Source: Paenibacillus glucanolyticus NBRC 15330
GTDB taxonomy: Bacteria; Bacillota; Bacilli; Paenibacillales; Paenibacillaceae
Assembly (NCBI RefSeq): GCF_004000885.1
Contig: NZ_BIMC01000027.1
Location: forward strand, 1 to 59,477
Direction of reading: 5' to 3'
DNA length: 59,477 bases
Shown here: positions 40,522 through 49,916 of the stretch, in pieces
Layout: each line of letters starts with the position of its first letter
Numbering within the stretch: the first letter of the stretch is position 1
Program-made: the position numbers and the translations under genes
The notes under the pieces: model-generated
What the model was told of the DNA's origin: nothing
Databases searched by the model: none
The model's input: the letters and a program-made list of their open reading frames with translations, nothing else

Positions 40522-42267
40522 TTAAATGTTTTCCGTAAATGGCCGGAAATTATCATCCGGCTGCACTTTCGTTTCACATACGCTATCAATTTGACGCGCG
40601 TAGCGGCTAACCGTGGATGGCGAAATGCCGTAACGGACCGCAACCTGTTCATAGGTCAGGGTGCGTCCACGCTTCTTGGCCGTTAAATATTCCAATGCCG
40701 CTGCCCAGCCCTCCACATTCCGAATACTCGGAATATCAGGATACAGCCGGCTGAGGAAATCGGACCAGAGATTCTCCAGCTCTTTTTTCCAGAAGGCATC
40801 TACACGCATGTCCATCGTCTGTTCGGCCTTCTCCAGCACCGCCTTCCAGGACGGCAGCCAGTCGGGCAGCACCTCGCGGCTCTTGCCGCTGGACGTTTCG
40901 CGGTCATCGCGGCGTTCCTTCAGCCGATTGCTGGCGGCCTCCATCTGCTGGAGCACCAGACGAGCGGCATCCTTCAGCTCCGCATCCTCTCCCGGTTCCT
41001 GAAGGAACGATTGCAGAGCGTGCTGCACCTCTTCATCGGCAATCAATTCCAGGGTTCGGATCACTTGAAGCTTGGTCTGCGGATCGCCATGTCTCAGCGC
41101 CCAGAAGAAAGAAGAGCGAATTAGCGGATTCTGCTTCGCTTCCTCCGTCAATTTATCGCCATCATGCTCCCAGCGTTTGAACTGCTCCTCGAATGGAAGA
41201 TGATAGTGGTAGCTTACCTTCATCTGGTCTGTTCCAGTCTCTTTGCGCTTCTGCAGCTGAGCCAGATAGAAATTCGGAATCACCGAATCTCCGTCCAACT
41301 TCAGCGCCTGCCGCCAGTATTTCTCGGCCCTGTCATAATCACCGCTGTTGCAAGCCGCAACGGCCGTGTAATGGTACAGGCTTGGATCGCCGCTGAACTC
41401 CTCATCCTTCAGAAGCCGGCGGAAATGACCGTACGCAATTTCATGCTGCCCCAGTATTCCCATCGTCGTAGCCAGCTTGAACACATGCTCCAGATGAAAA
41501 GGTACCGTCACTGTTAGCATGTCCATTAAACGGTCACGCTGCTCCTGATTTCCTTCATGCTGAAAGAAGATGGCCAGATTGCACAATCCGTGCAGATTGC
41601 CCGGCTCCTGATCCAGCACCTCGCCAATGGTACGCTTCGCTGTGTCGAAACGCCCCATATAATAATAAGCCAGAGCCAGATTATTGCGCGCAGCCAGAAA
41701 ATCCGGGTAATCCTTGACGATCTCCTCCAATAGCTTGACCGCTTGTGCGAACTTGCCTTCCTCAAGCAGTGCCCGCGCATGCTCATGCTCGACCACGCCT
41801 TCACGACTCTTGATCCGGTTCAGCTTGGCAGGACGGTTAAGCTCATAATGAAGCAGTTCCATCATCTCTTCCGCCTCATCCAGAAACTGGCCGTTCGGAT
41901 CTTCCTCCAGATAAGTGACAAGCGCCTCTTCCGCCTTCTCAAACTGTTCCATATTAGCGTAATTGTTCGCCATATAGAAATAGCATTCTGTCATCAACGG
42001 GTCCACCTGCTCCAGGATGTGAGCTAGAACATCGTTCGAAGCTTTATAATCTCCCGTCTCTGATAATATACCCGCCATATTGCAATGATTCACCGGATTA
42101 TCCGGTTCATATTCAACAGCTTTGCGAAAATACTTCAGAGCCTTGTCATATTGGTAACGATCAAGCGAACGAACCGCGCGATCGAAGAAAAAATTGGCAT
42201 TCATCTCGATAGATATAACATTGTGGGGGTCACTGGACCCATATGGATTACCATTCACGAAAAGCAA
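40522..42267 (-). CDS. TPR protein with C-terminal helix-turn-helix, YvcD-like position
   Basis: A 581-residue soluble protein. Several TPR units start at about residue 24 (FFFDRAVRSLDRYQYDKAL), with others around 55-130, 160-235 and 285-330 (DYDRAEKYWRQALKLDGDS). After a charged linker (440-470) comes a C-terminal domain ending in a helix-turn-helix, LTYEQVAVRYGISPSTVSRY. The start is TTG 42267 with a strong AAAGGAGGTG; an ATG at 42204 lacks a site. It occupies the place of yvcD between the his genes and trxB. The combination suggests a DNA- or RNA-linked scaffold; the function is unknown. Confidence 0.85.
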   Translation of the reverse strand: MLFVNGNPYGSSDPHNVISIEMNANFFFDRAVRSLDRYQYDKALKYFRKAVEYEPDNPVNHCNMAGILSETGDYKASNDVLAHILEQVDPLMTECYFYMANNYANMEQFEKAEEALVTYLEEDPNGQFLDEAEEMMELLHYELNRPAKLNRIKSREGVVEHEHARALLEEGKFAQAVKLLEEIVKDYPDFLAARNNLALAYYYMGRFDTAKRTIGEVLDQEPGNLHGLCNLAIFFQHEGNQEQRDRLMDMLTVTVPFHLEHVFKLATTMGILGQHEIAYGHFRRLLKDEEFSGDPSLYHYTAVAACNSGDYDRAEKYWRQALKLDGDSVIPNFYLAQLQKRKETGTDQMKVSYHYHLPFEEQFKRWEHDGDKLTEEAKQNPLIRSSFFWALRHGDPQTKLQVIRTLELIADEEVQHALQSFLQEPGEDAELKDAARLVLQQMEAASNRLKERRDDRETSSGKSREVLPDWLPSWKAVLEKAEQTMDMRVDAFWKKELENLWSDFLSRLYPDIPSIRNVEGWAAALEYLTAKKRGRTLTYEQVAVRYGISPSTVSRYARQIDSVCETKVQPDDNFRPFTENI

Positions 42268-42347
42268 GGCACCTCCTTTAACTTGCTCCTCTATCCAGAA
42301 CAGTATAACACAAGTTACAATGTCATTTGCAGAAAAAAGACACCAGT

Positions 42348-43298
42348 TTACACACCGGCGTCTTTGAATAAAGTGGCGATCGATCCGCCCTCGATAATGA
42401 TATGAGATGCCTGTGCCAGCATAGGCGCAATGGACAGCACCTTCAGCCGCATCTTACAGTGATGCTCAGGGAGCGCAATCGAGTCTGTAATAACTATTTC
42501 CTCGATATGTGCATGATCAAGCCGGGTCAAAGCTTCCCCGGAGAAGAGTCCATGGGTCGCGCATACAATGGCATCTTGGGCCCCGCGCTCCTTCAGACCT
42601 TCTACCACTTGTACGATCGTTGATCCCGTATCAATCAAGTCCTCGATAATGATGGGCGTACGATCCGCCACATCCCCAATGACATGGGTGATGACCGCTT
42701 CGTTATGGGCAGGGCGCTGCTTCACCATCATGGCAAACGGCGAACCCAGGCGGCTTGCGAGCTTCTCCGCTGTCTTGGCCCGTCCCGCATCCGGAGATAC
42801 AATGACAGGCTTCTCGATATTCTTGGCTTTCAGGTAATCCGTGATCAAATCCAGCGCAGTCAGATGATCCACCGGGATATTGAAGAAGCCCTGTATAGCT
42901 GGCGCATGCAGATCAATCGTGATGACTCGGTTGGCCCCGGCGGTGGTAAGCACATCGGCTACCATTTTTGCGGATATCGGCTCGCGCGGGGCCGATTTGC
43001 GTTCCTGTCTGGCATAACCGTAATAAGGCACAATGATATTAATCGTTCGGGCGGAAGCACGTTTGGCGGCATCAATCATCACCAGCAGTTCCACAAACAT
43101 TTCATTGATCGGGTGAGAAAAGGACTGGAGCAGAAAGACATCGCAATTGCGGATGCTCTCTTCATAATGCACGTAAACTTCGCCACTCTGAAAGCGGGAA
43201 ATTTTGATCTTCCCGAGTTCAACTCCCAACTGCTGGCTGATGTTTGCCGCCAGCGTCGGATTGGAAGTTCCGGCGAACAATCGTAGTGAACGATACAT
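42348..43298 (-). CDS. prs: ribose-phosphate pyrophosphokinase (PRPP synthase)
   Basis: Makes PRPP from ribose 5-phosphate and ATP. At 316 residues it is standard length, with LFAGTSNPTLAANI at the start, the flexible loop YGYARQERKSAPREPIS, the PRPP-binding IIEDLIDTGSTIVQV and metal-binding DLHAPAIQGFF. It lies downstream of hisJ on the same strand, 171 bases away, so it may supply PRPP for HisG. As this is the his-linked copy, a housekeeping prs next to glmU is expected elsewhere. Confidence 0.95.
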   Translation of the reverse strand: MYRSLRLFAGTSNPTLAANISQQLGVELGKIKISRFQSGEVYVHYEESIRNCDVFLLQSFSHPINEMFVELLVMIDAAKRASARTINIIVPYYGYARQERKSAPREPISAKMVADVLTTAGANRVITIDLHAPAIQGFFNIPVDHLTALDLITDYLKAKNIEKPVIVSPDAGRAKTAEKLASRLGSPFAMMVKQRPAHNEAVITHVIGDVADRTPIIIEDLIDTGSTIVQVVEGLKERGAQDAIVCATHGLFSGEALTRLDHAHIEEIVITDSIALPEHHCKMRLKVLSIAPMLAQASHIIIEGGSIATLFKDAGV

Positions 43299-43350
43299 GA
43301 GGACCTCCTGACGAGAGTGGTTTATATGGTCGGCTGACGCAACGATGGTT

Positions 43351-43364
43351 TGAAAGCGCTATAT
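43351..43364. promoter_or_regulatory. possible cre site upstream of prs
   Basis: TGAAAGCGCTATAT in the hisJ-prs gap matches the cre pattern at 13 of 14 positions by my reading. There is no other support, so this is a low-confidence call. Confidence 0.3.
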
Positions 43365-43469
43365 CGTCAAATCAGGCCGTTCCCGTCTCCTGCACCCGTC
43401 GATGAGGGTCTTCTGGAGAGGAAAACAGCCGTCTGCAATGAACCTGTTTGCAATTAGTGCTTGTCTTTA

Positions 43470-44309
43470 TTATACATTGTTTTCTCCCACATTCAAAAGC
43501 GCCATCTCCCGCTTCCGGTTACGGAAGGTTGCGATTTCCCGAACACCCAGCTCGGATAACAGTGCCCGTGCCTGATCCAGATGTTCACCGAGCTTCTTCG
43601 GCTGATGGGCATCCGACCCTAAAGTCAACGGGATACCGAGTCGGACCGCTTCCTCCAGCATGCGGCGGCTTGGGAACATTTCCTCGCATGCCTTCGATAA
43701 TCCGGAAGCATTCAGCTCCATGGCAGTCCCGCTGTGAGCTACGGCAGCAAGCGCTGCTTGTTCCAGAGCGATCACGTCCAGCTTCTGATCGGGACCTGGT
43801 CCATATCCGAATCGTTTAATCACGTCCAGATGGCCCATGATATCATAGAATCCGGTTGCGGCGGCTTTCTGTACCGCATCATAATATTGACCGTAGACCT
43901 CAAGCGGATCCTTGCCATCCCAGCCGTGGGTCTGGCGATAATCCGTGATGTCCCATTCTCCCAGAAAGTGTACGGAGCCTATCACATAATCCCAGGGATA
44001 GTCCCTCACGATTCGCTCGATTTGTTCTTCATATCCCTCGATATAATCGCCTTCAAGTCCGATCCGAATGTCGATCTGTCCCCTGTAACGATCCTTTAAC
44101 AGCAAGCATTCCTCCACGTAACGCGGCAGCTCGTCCATCGGCATCGCCATTTCAGGGTAATAGTCCTCTGGATTGACGTGGATTAAGGGCATGTGATCCG
44201 ACAAACCCAGTTGATCCATCCCAAGCTCAACAGCGCGCCGCACATACTCCTCCAGTTGGCCTTCAGCATGTCCGCAGCGGGCATGGTGGGTATGGTAATC
44301 TATATGCAT
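43470..44309 (-). CDS. hisJ: histidinol-phosphatase, PHP type
   Basis: Removes phosphate from L-histidinol phosphate, the penultimate part of histidine synthesis. The PHP-domain start HIDYHTHHARCGHAEG supplies metal-binding His residues, with GLSDHMPL and the later PLTLGSDAHQPKKLG. It is 279 residues long, as usual for HisJ/HisK of Firmicutes. AGGAGG precedes the ATG. It follows hisI by 14 bases and completes the pathway, in which HisB here has only the dehydratase domain. Confidence 0.93.
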   Translation of the reverse strand: MHIDYHTHHARCGHAEGQLEEYVRRAVELGMDQLGLSDHMPLIHVNPEDYYPEMAMPMDELPRYVEECLLLKDRYRGQIDIRIGLEGDYIEGYEEQIERIVRDYPWDYVIGSVHFLGEWDITDYRQTHGWDGKDPLEVYGQYYDAVQKAAATGFYDIMGHLDVIKRFGYGPGPDQKLDVIALEQAALAAVAHSGTAMELNASGLSKACEEMFPSRRMLEEAVRLGIPLTLGSDAHQPKKLGEHLDQARALLSELGVREIATFRNRKREMALLNVGENNV

Positions 44310-44323
44310 GGGCAGCTCTCCTC

Positions 44324-45028
44324 CTAATCGCGGCGCGGCCGTTCATGGCGGCGGCTCAGCTCATCCATGATCTCATCCAGCGGCAGCTTCCGTTCCTGCA
44401 GGAGCACCAGCAGGTGGTAGATCAGATCGCTGATTTCAAGTTTAAGCTCGGCATTGTCTTTATTTTTGGCAGCGATGATCGTTTCCGAGGCCTCTTCGCC
44501 CACCTTCTTGAGGATCTTATCAACGCCTTTATCAAACAAATAGGTCGTATAAGCGCCTTCCGGACGCTCGATCTCACGCTGGGCAATGACCTCTTCCAGC
44601 TCGGCAAGAACGGCAAAGCGCTCCCCAGATTCCGCCGCGGTACCCTGATTGGCAGGCTCACTCTGTTGACCCGGAACGGTAATCTCATTATGGAAGCAGG
44701 TCGTTTGACCGGTATGGCAGGCCGGTCCGTTCGGATTCACCTTCACCAAGAGGGTGTCCCCATCACAGTCATACGTCATGGAAACCACCGTCTGCACGTT
44801 CCCGGAGGTGGCCCCTTTATGCCACAACTCCTCACGCGAACGGCTCCAGAACCAAGTCTCGCCGCTTTCCAGCGTTAATCGCAGCGATTCCCGGTTCATA
44901 TAAGCCATCATCAGCACCTCCTTGCTCTGTGCATCCTGTACGATCGTCGGTACCAGGCCTGCCCCGTCCCATCGAATATGCTCGCTGACCTGCTCCAGAG
45001 ATAAATCTTTCAACATATCGTCGCTCAC
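44324..45028 (-). CDS. hisI: bifunctional HisIE: PR-AMP cyclohydrolase / PR-ATP pyrophosphatase
   Basis: Two-domain enzyme for steps two and three of histidine synthesis. The N-terminal cyclohydrolase (1-115) has WSRSREELWHKGATSGN and the metal Cys of CDGDTLLV and GPACHTGQTTCF. The C-terminal pyrophosphatase (145-234) has KVGEEASETIIAAKN. A variable linker of about 25 residues (GQQSEPANQGTAAE) joins them. The start is a GTG whose GTGA overlaps the hisF stop, so translation is coupled. Confidence 0.95.
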   Translation of the reverse strand: MSDDMLKDLSLEQVSEHIRWDGAGLVPTIVQDAQSKEVLMMAYMNRESLRLTLESGETWFWSRSREELWHKGATSGNVQTVVSMTYDCDGDTLLVKVNPNGPACHTGQTTCFHNEITVPGQQSEPANQGTAAESGERFAVLAELEEVIAQREIERPEGAYTTYLFDKGVDKILKKVGEEASETIIAAKNKDNAELKLEISDLIYHLLVLLQERKLPLDEIMDELSRRHERPRRD

Positions 45029-45783
45029 CGTATCTCCACTCCTTTTTGACTAAGATGCAACTTCAGATGAGGGATCGAGATTTCTTTATAGTGGAATATC
45101 GTTGCCGCCAGACCCGCATCCGCTTTGCCTGTTGTGAACACATCATAGAAGTGATCCTCACGCCCAGCGCCGCCGGAAGCGATGACCGGGATCCCTACCG
45201 CCGAGGATACAGCCGACGTCAGCGCCAGATCGAACCCGTCCTTAGTGCCATCGGCATCCATACTGGTTAACAAAATCTCGCCCGCACCTAAACTCTCCGC
45301 CTGCTTCACCCAGTCCAGCGCTTTAATGCCGGTAGGCGTACGTCCGCCATGCGTGTATACTTCCCATTCTTCCCACGTTTCGTTGTACTTGGCATCAATC
45401 GCCACAACGATGCATTGGGAGCCGAATTTGCGCGCTCCGGCCGAGATGAGCTCCGGCTGTCTTACCGCTGCCGTATTTACCCCGATTTTATCCGCGCCTG
45501 CCCGCAGAATCCGCTTCATGTCCTCGACAGACGAAATGCCTCCCCCAACGGTAAAAGGTATGGCGATTTCTCCGGCCGTTCGGCGAACAACTTCCTCCAT
45601 CGTTGCCCGGCCCTCTACCGATGCCGAAATATCCAGAAAGACAAGCTCGTCTGCGCCTTCACGGTCATAGAGCGCCGCCAATTCAACCGGATCGCCCGCA
45701 TCGCGGAGATTTACAAAATTAACACCCTTCACCACCCGGCCGTCTTTCACGTCCAGGCAAGGAATGATCCGTTTTGCCAGCAT
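45025..45783 (-). CDS. hisF: imidazole glycerol phosphate synthase, cyclase subunit
   Basis: TIM-barrel cyclase of 252 residues. It has the conserved CLDVKDGRVVKGVNF start with catalytic Asp11, the second catalytic Asp in LLTSMDADGTKDG (about 130), and phosphate loops TVGGGI and ASGGAG. It works with HisH, encoded two genes upstream, which delivers ammonia. It overlaps hisI by four bases. Confidence 0.97.
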   Translation of the reverse strand: MLAKRIIPCLDVKDGRVVKGVNFVNLRDAGDPVELAALYDREGADELVFLDISASVEGRATMEEVVRRTAGEIAIPFTVGGGISSVEDMKRILRAGADKIGVNTAAVRQPELISAGARKFGSQCIVVAIDAKYNETWEEWEVYTHGGRTPTGIKALDWVKQAESLGAGEILLTSMDADGTKDGFDLALTSAVSSAVGIPVIASGGAGREDHFYDVFTTGKADAGLAATIFHYKEISIPHLKLHLSQKGVEIR

Positions 45784-45848
45784 GCCGTTCCCCTCTTCCC
45801 CTATATGAACTCAATTTATCGTTAATCCGAACATGCCCGATTCCAGCA

Positions 45849-46580
45849 TTAACCGATTCGTGTAACAGCCTCATACAGATCGATGCTGCCTGTATACAGC
45901 GCTTTGCCTACAATGGCTCCGCCTACACCGTCGCCGCTGTGCGCGCTGAGCGCCAGCAGATCGTCCAGCTTCGTCACGCCGCCCGAAGCGATGACCGAAC
46001 GGCCGCTGGCTTTCGCAAGCGAGACAATCGCTTCCACATTAGGTCCCTGCATCATGCCGTCACGCGAAATGTCCGTAAAGATGAAGGTTTCCGCCCCTTT
46101 GGATGCCAGTTCTTTTGCCAGCACCTCGGCCTGCACCTCGGATGTTTCCAGCCAGCCACGTGTTGCGACATATCCGTTACGGGCATCGATTCCGATAGCC
46201 ACCTTATCACCGTACTTGCCCAGCACCTCTTCCGTAAAGACGCGATCCTCGATGGCAGCTGTACCGATAATGACCCGGCTTACGCCTAGTGTGAGCAGCC
46301 GCTCCACATCCGCCAGCGTGCGAAGGCCTCCTCCTACTTGAACCGGAACCTGGACACTTGCCGCGATTCTCCCAATGATATCGTGATTGATCGGTTGACC
46401 CGCCTTCGCTCCGTCCAAATCCACCAGATGAATGAATCGGCCGCCCTGCTCCTCCCACGATTTTGCCACCTCTAGCGGATTGTCATTGTATACCGTTTCT
46501 TGATTATAATCGCCCTGAACGAGCCTGACGCACTTACCTCCGCGAATATCGATTGCCGGATATATGATAAAAGAGGACAT
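45849..46580 (-). CDS. hisA: ProFAR isomerase (HisA)
   Basis: TIM-barrel isomerase for step four. It begins IIYPAIDIRGGKCVRLVQG with the catalytic Asp in AIDI; the other catalytic Asp is in IFTDISRDGM, and the phosphate loops are VGGGLR and ASGGV. The reading frame opens with GTG at 46592, and ATG codons lie at 46586 and 46580; family members start two or three residues before SFIIYP, so 46580 is chosen, though 46586 has the better-spaced ribosome site (AAAGGA). Confidence 0.95.
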   Translation of the reverse strand: MSSFIIYPAIDIRGGKCVRLVQGDYNQETVYNDNPLEVAKSWEEQGGRFIHLVDLDGAKAGQPINHDIIGRIAASVQVPVQVGGGLRTLADVERLLTLGVSRVIIGTAAIEDRVFTEEVLGKYGDKVAIGIDARNGYVATRGWLETSEVQAEVLAKELASKGAETFIFTDISRDGMMQGPNVEAIVSLAKASGRSVIASGGVTKLDDLLALSAHSGDGVGGAIVGKALYTGSIDLYEAVTRIG

Positions 46581-46616
46581 CCCCATTCCCACTTTCCTTT
46601 GGTCTATTTGGTAGCC

Positions 46617-47228
46617 TTACGTCGTTAAAGCCAAGAAATTACGAAGCAAACTCATGCCGAGCTCCCCGCTCTTCTCCGGGTGAAACTGCATGCCGTACAC
46701 AGAACCCCGGCCTACGATGGCCGTCACTGGTTGGCCATAATCGGTAGCCGCCAGCAAATCGGTCTGAACCTCAGGAAGAACATGATACGAGTGGACAAAA
46801 TACACATGACCTTCCTCAAGCCCTGCAAACAGCGGATGCTCCCGCTTCTCGAACTGCAATGAATTCCAGCCCATATGCGGCACTTTATAGTCGCCACCCA
46901 CAAACCGCACAACAGATCCGGGCAAAATATTCAGCCCTTCATGATTCCCGTGCTCTTCGCTCCGGCTAAACAGGAGCTGCATGCCGAGGCAAATCCCCAG
47001 CAGCGGCTTCCCCGATTCCGCAACTTCCTTCATGACCGTATCCAGCGAGGTTTGGCGCAGCTGCTCCATGGCATCACCGAACGCGCCGACCCCGGGCAGA
47101 ATGATGCCATCCGCCGCCAGAATCTCCTCTCGCTCCCCGGTGACAAGCGGCTTATACCCAAGCCGCTCCACCGCTTTGCCAACGCTGTGCAGGTTGCCCA
47201 TGCCGTAATCCACGATTGCAATCGCCAT
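46617..47228 (-). CDS. hisH: imidazole glycerol phosphate synthase, glutaminase subunit
   Basis: Class I glutamine amidotransferase of 203 residues. The nucleophile Cys is in LLGICLGMQLLF (about residue 80) and the catalytic His and Glu are in MQFHPEKSGELG. It forms a complex with HisF, channelling ammonia. It lies three bases after hisB and 37 bases before hisA. Confidence 0.96.
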   Translation of the reverse strand: MAIAIVDYGMGNLHSVGKAVERLGYKPLVTGEREEILAADGIILPGVGAFGDAMEQLRQTSLDTVMKEVAESGKPLLGICLGMQLLFSRSEEHGNHEGLNILPGSVVRFVGGDYKVPHMGWNSLQFEKREHPLFAGLEEGHVYFVHSYHVLPEVQTDLLAATDYGQPVTAIVGRGSVYGMQFHPEKSGELGMSLLRNFLALTT

Positions 47229-47231
47229 CGA

Positions 47232-47837
47232 TTAGAGCACTCCCTTCGTGGAGGGCACGCCGGTCACCCGCGGATCCACGCTGGTCGCCTCATCCAATGC
47301 ACGGCCCAGTGCCTTAAACACCGCTTCAATCATATGGTGTGTATTGTGTCCGTAATGAACGATGACATGCAGCGTGATCCGGGATTCCAGCGCCAATTTC
47401 CACAGAAATTCATGCACGAGCTCGGTATGGAAGGAACCGACCTGCTGCGAAGGATACTCGGCCCGATACTCAAAATGCGGACGGTTGCTGATATCCACGA
47501 TGACTTGAGCAAGCGCCTCATCCATCGGTACAAACACGCTGGCGTACCGCTTAATCCCTTTTTTATCGCCCAACGCCTCGCGGAACGTCTGCCCCAGGCA
47601 AATCCCGATATCCTCCACCGTGTGGTGATCATCAATCTCGATATCCCCTTTTGCCTTCACGCGAAGATCAAAGTGACCATGCTTCGTAAACAAATCCAGC
47701 ATATGATTCAGGAACGGTACATCGGTTTCCAATTCGGAGATCCCGGTGCCGTCTACATTGAAATCCAGGGTAATGTCGGTCTCATTGGTTTTGCGGCTCA
47801 CGCCGGCTGATCTTGCTGCTGCATCCAAACTTCTCAC
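47232..47837 (-). CDS. hisB: imidazoleglycerol-phosphate dehydratase
   Basis: Single-domain manganese dehydratase of 201 residues. The metal-binding motifs are DIEIDDHHTVEDIG and HVIVHYGHNTHHMIEA, in the two related halves of the fold. There is no phosphatase domain, which explains the separate hisJ. The start is GTG 47837 preceded by AGAGGAGG. Confidence 0.96.
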   Translation of the reverse strand: MRSLDAAARSAGVSRKTNETDITLDFNVDGTGISELETDVPFLNHMLDLFTKHGHFDLRVKAKGDIEIDDHHTVEDIGICLGQTFREALGDKKGIKRYASVFVPMDEALAQVIVDISNRPHFEYRAEYPSQQVGSFHTELVHEFLWKLALESRITLHVIVHYGHNTHHMIEAVFKALGRALDEATSVDPRVTGVPSTKGVL

Positions 47838-47901
47838 GATTGATTGCCTCCTCTATACGGATATCCATACTAAATGGATGACTTTTGTTCTTCTCTGCTG
47901 T

Positions 47902-49185
47902 TTATCGTTCATGATCAAGCCGAATCCCGATCGCCCGGGCATGACCCTCAAATCCTTCGCGGCGGGCCAGCTCCATAATCTGCTCACCGTCACGCAGCAA
48001 GGCTTCTTTGCTGTAGTAGATCAAGCTGGATTTTTTAATAAAATCGTCCAGATCGACCGGAGATGCAAACCGTGCCGTACCATTTGTCGGAATGATATGA
48101 TTCGGTCCCGCAAAATAATCGCCCACCGGCTCGGAGCTGTATGGTCCTAAGAAGATAGCTCCCGCATTCTCAATCTGGCCCACGATCGCCATCGGCTCCT
48201 CCGTCACAATCTCCAGATGCTCCGGCGCCAGCCGGTTAATGACTTCGATTCCTTCCCTCAGGGACTCGGTTATGATCACCGCGCCGTAACTGTCCACGGA
48301 AGCACGGGCAATATCACGTCGCGGCAGCAGCTCGAGCTGTCGCTGCACTTCAGCGGCAACGGCTTCACCCAGCTTGCGGGAAGGTGTCACCAGAATAGCG
48401 GAAGCCATCTCATCATGCTCCGCCTGGGAGAGCAAATCCGCCGCTATATAGGAAGCATCCGCACTGTCGTCGGCCAATACCGCAATCTCGCTCGGACCGG
48501 CCAGGCTGTCAATATTGACCGCACCGTACACTTCACGCTTGGCCAGCGCCACGTAAATGTTGCCAGGTCCGCAAATTTTATCGACAGGAGAGATGGTCTC
48601 CGTTCCATAAGCCAGCGCAGCTATCGCTTGTGCTCCTCCTACGCGGTAGATTTCCGTAACGCCAGCCTCCGCAGCAGCCACCAGGATATAAGGGTTGATT
48701 CCATCCTGACCGCCGGTCGCCGGTGGCGTCACCATGACAATCTCGGGAACTCCAGCCACTTGGGCAGGGATGACATTCATCAGGACCGATGAGGGATATG
48801 CCGCTTTTCCGCCAGGTACATATACACCCACACGCTGCAACGGACGAATGATCTGTCCCAGTATGCTGCCATCGGCTTGAAAATCCATCCAGGAATTTCG
48901 TTTCTGCTTCACATGAAATCTACGAATGTTATCCGCTGCTGCCTGAATCGCCTTCACGAACGAAGGCTCCACATGACCGTAAGCCGCCTCGAGCTCTTCC
49001 TCCGTTACGCGAAGGTGGTCCGCAGTCAGATGGACGCTGTCCAATTGCTCAGTATGCCGCAGCAAGGCAGCATCCCCTTCCGTTCGAATATCCCGCACAA
49101 TCGCCTTAACGACTTCGTTCTGCTCCGGTGTGCCATAATCGGTCTCCCGCTTCAGCTTAAAATCCTGTGCTGATACAACCTTCAC
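47902..49185 (-). CDS. hisD: histidinol dehydrogenase
   Basis: Zinc enzyme of 427 residues for the last two oxidations to histidine. The signature region is VYVPGGKAAYPSSVLMN through VGGAQAIAALAYG, then DSLAGPSEIAVLAD, the zinc-binding QAEHDE, and C-terminal GPNHIIPTNGTARFASP. The start is GTG 49185 with GGGGGAG upstream. The product begins MKVVSAQDF. Confidence 0.97.
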   Translation of the reverse strand: MKVVSAQDFKLKRETDYGTPEQNEVVKAIVRDIRTEGDAALLRHTEQLDSVHLTADHLRVTEEELEAAYGHVEPSFVKAIQAAADNIRRFHVKQKRNSWMDFQADGSILGQIIRPLQRVGVYVPGGKAAYPSSVLMNVIPAQVAGVPEIVMVTPPATGGQDGINPYILVAAAEAGVTEIYRVGGAQAIAALAYGTETISPVDKICGPGNIYVALAKREVYGAVNIDSLAGPSEIAVLADDSADASYIAADLLSQAEHDEMASAILVTPSRKLGEAVAAEVQRQLELLPRRDIARASVDSYGAVIITESLREGIEVINRLAPEHLEIVTEEPMAIVGQIENAGAIFLGPYSSEPVGDYFAGPNHIIPTNGTARFASPVDLDDFIKKSSLIYYSKEALLRDGEQIMELARREGFEGHARAIGIRLDHER

Positions 49186-49216
49186 CTTAATCTCCCCCTA
49201 TCCCGCTGCATGGTCC

Positions 49217-49864
49217 CTACCGTGAAACATGAGCTCCCTCAGACATGATGGCCTTGTGCAGCCGATCGCACAATGCCTGAATTTCATCATTCTTCATCCG
49301 ATAGCTCACACGATTGGCAATGAGACGACTCGTAATTTCAAAAATGCTGGTCATCTCCACCAGTCCGTTCTCCTTGAGTGTCTGGCCCGTCTCGACCATA
49401 TCGACGATACGATCTGCCAAGCCGATGAGCGGTGCAAGCTCAATGGAACCATTCAGCTTAACCACCTCGACCTGCTGACCCTGCTCACGGAAATACTGTG
49501 ATGCCACATTCGGATATTTGGTTGCCACCCGCTGAGTGATGCCCGGCTTCCAATCTGGCAAGCCAATAACCGACATCCTGCACCGCGCGATTCCGAGATC
49601 GAGCAGCTCATAAACGTCTTTGTTCTCCTCCATCAGCACATCCTTGCCCACGATACCGATATCGGCGACACCGTATTCCACATAAGTCGGCACATCCACC
49701 GGCTTCGCCAGAATAAATTCCATTCCTGCCTCCGGCAAGGAAATGACCAGCTTTCGCGTTTCATCCACATCGAGGGGAATCGGTAGTCCGGCCGAACGGA
49801 ACAGCGCGGATGCTTTTTTATATATACGCCCTTTGGGCATCGCTACTTTCAACGTTTCCGCCAC
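49217..49864 (-). CDS. hisG: ATP phosphoribosyltransferase catalytic subunit, short form
   Basis: First and rate-limiting enzyme: joins PRPP to ATP. The product has about 215 residues, the short form without the C-terminal regulatory domain, which needs HisZ as partner. It has AMPKGRIYKKASALF at the start and ADRIVDMVETGQTLKENGL near the PRPP site. AGGAGG is best placed for the GTG at 49864; a TTG lies at 49870. HisZ is encoded just upstream. Confidence 0.96.
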   Translation of the reverse strand: MAETLKVAMPKGRIYKKASALFRSAGLPIPLDVDETRKLVISLPEAGMEFILAKPVDVPTYVEYGVADIGIVGKDVLMEENKDVYELLDLGIARCRMSVIGLPDWKPGITQRVATKYPNVASQYFREQGQQVEVVKLNGSIELAPLIGLADRIVDMVETGQTLKENGLVEMTSIFEITSRLIANRVSYRMKNDEIQALCDRLHKAIMSEGAHVSR

Positions 49865-49916
49865 GTTCAAATCCTCCTAACCTTAACTTATATAAAAGAT
49901 GAATCACGTCCACGTT

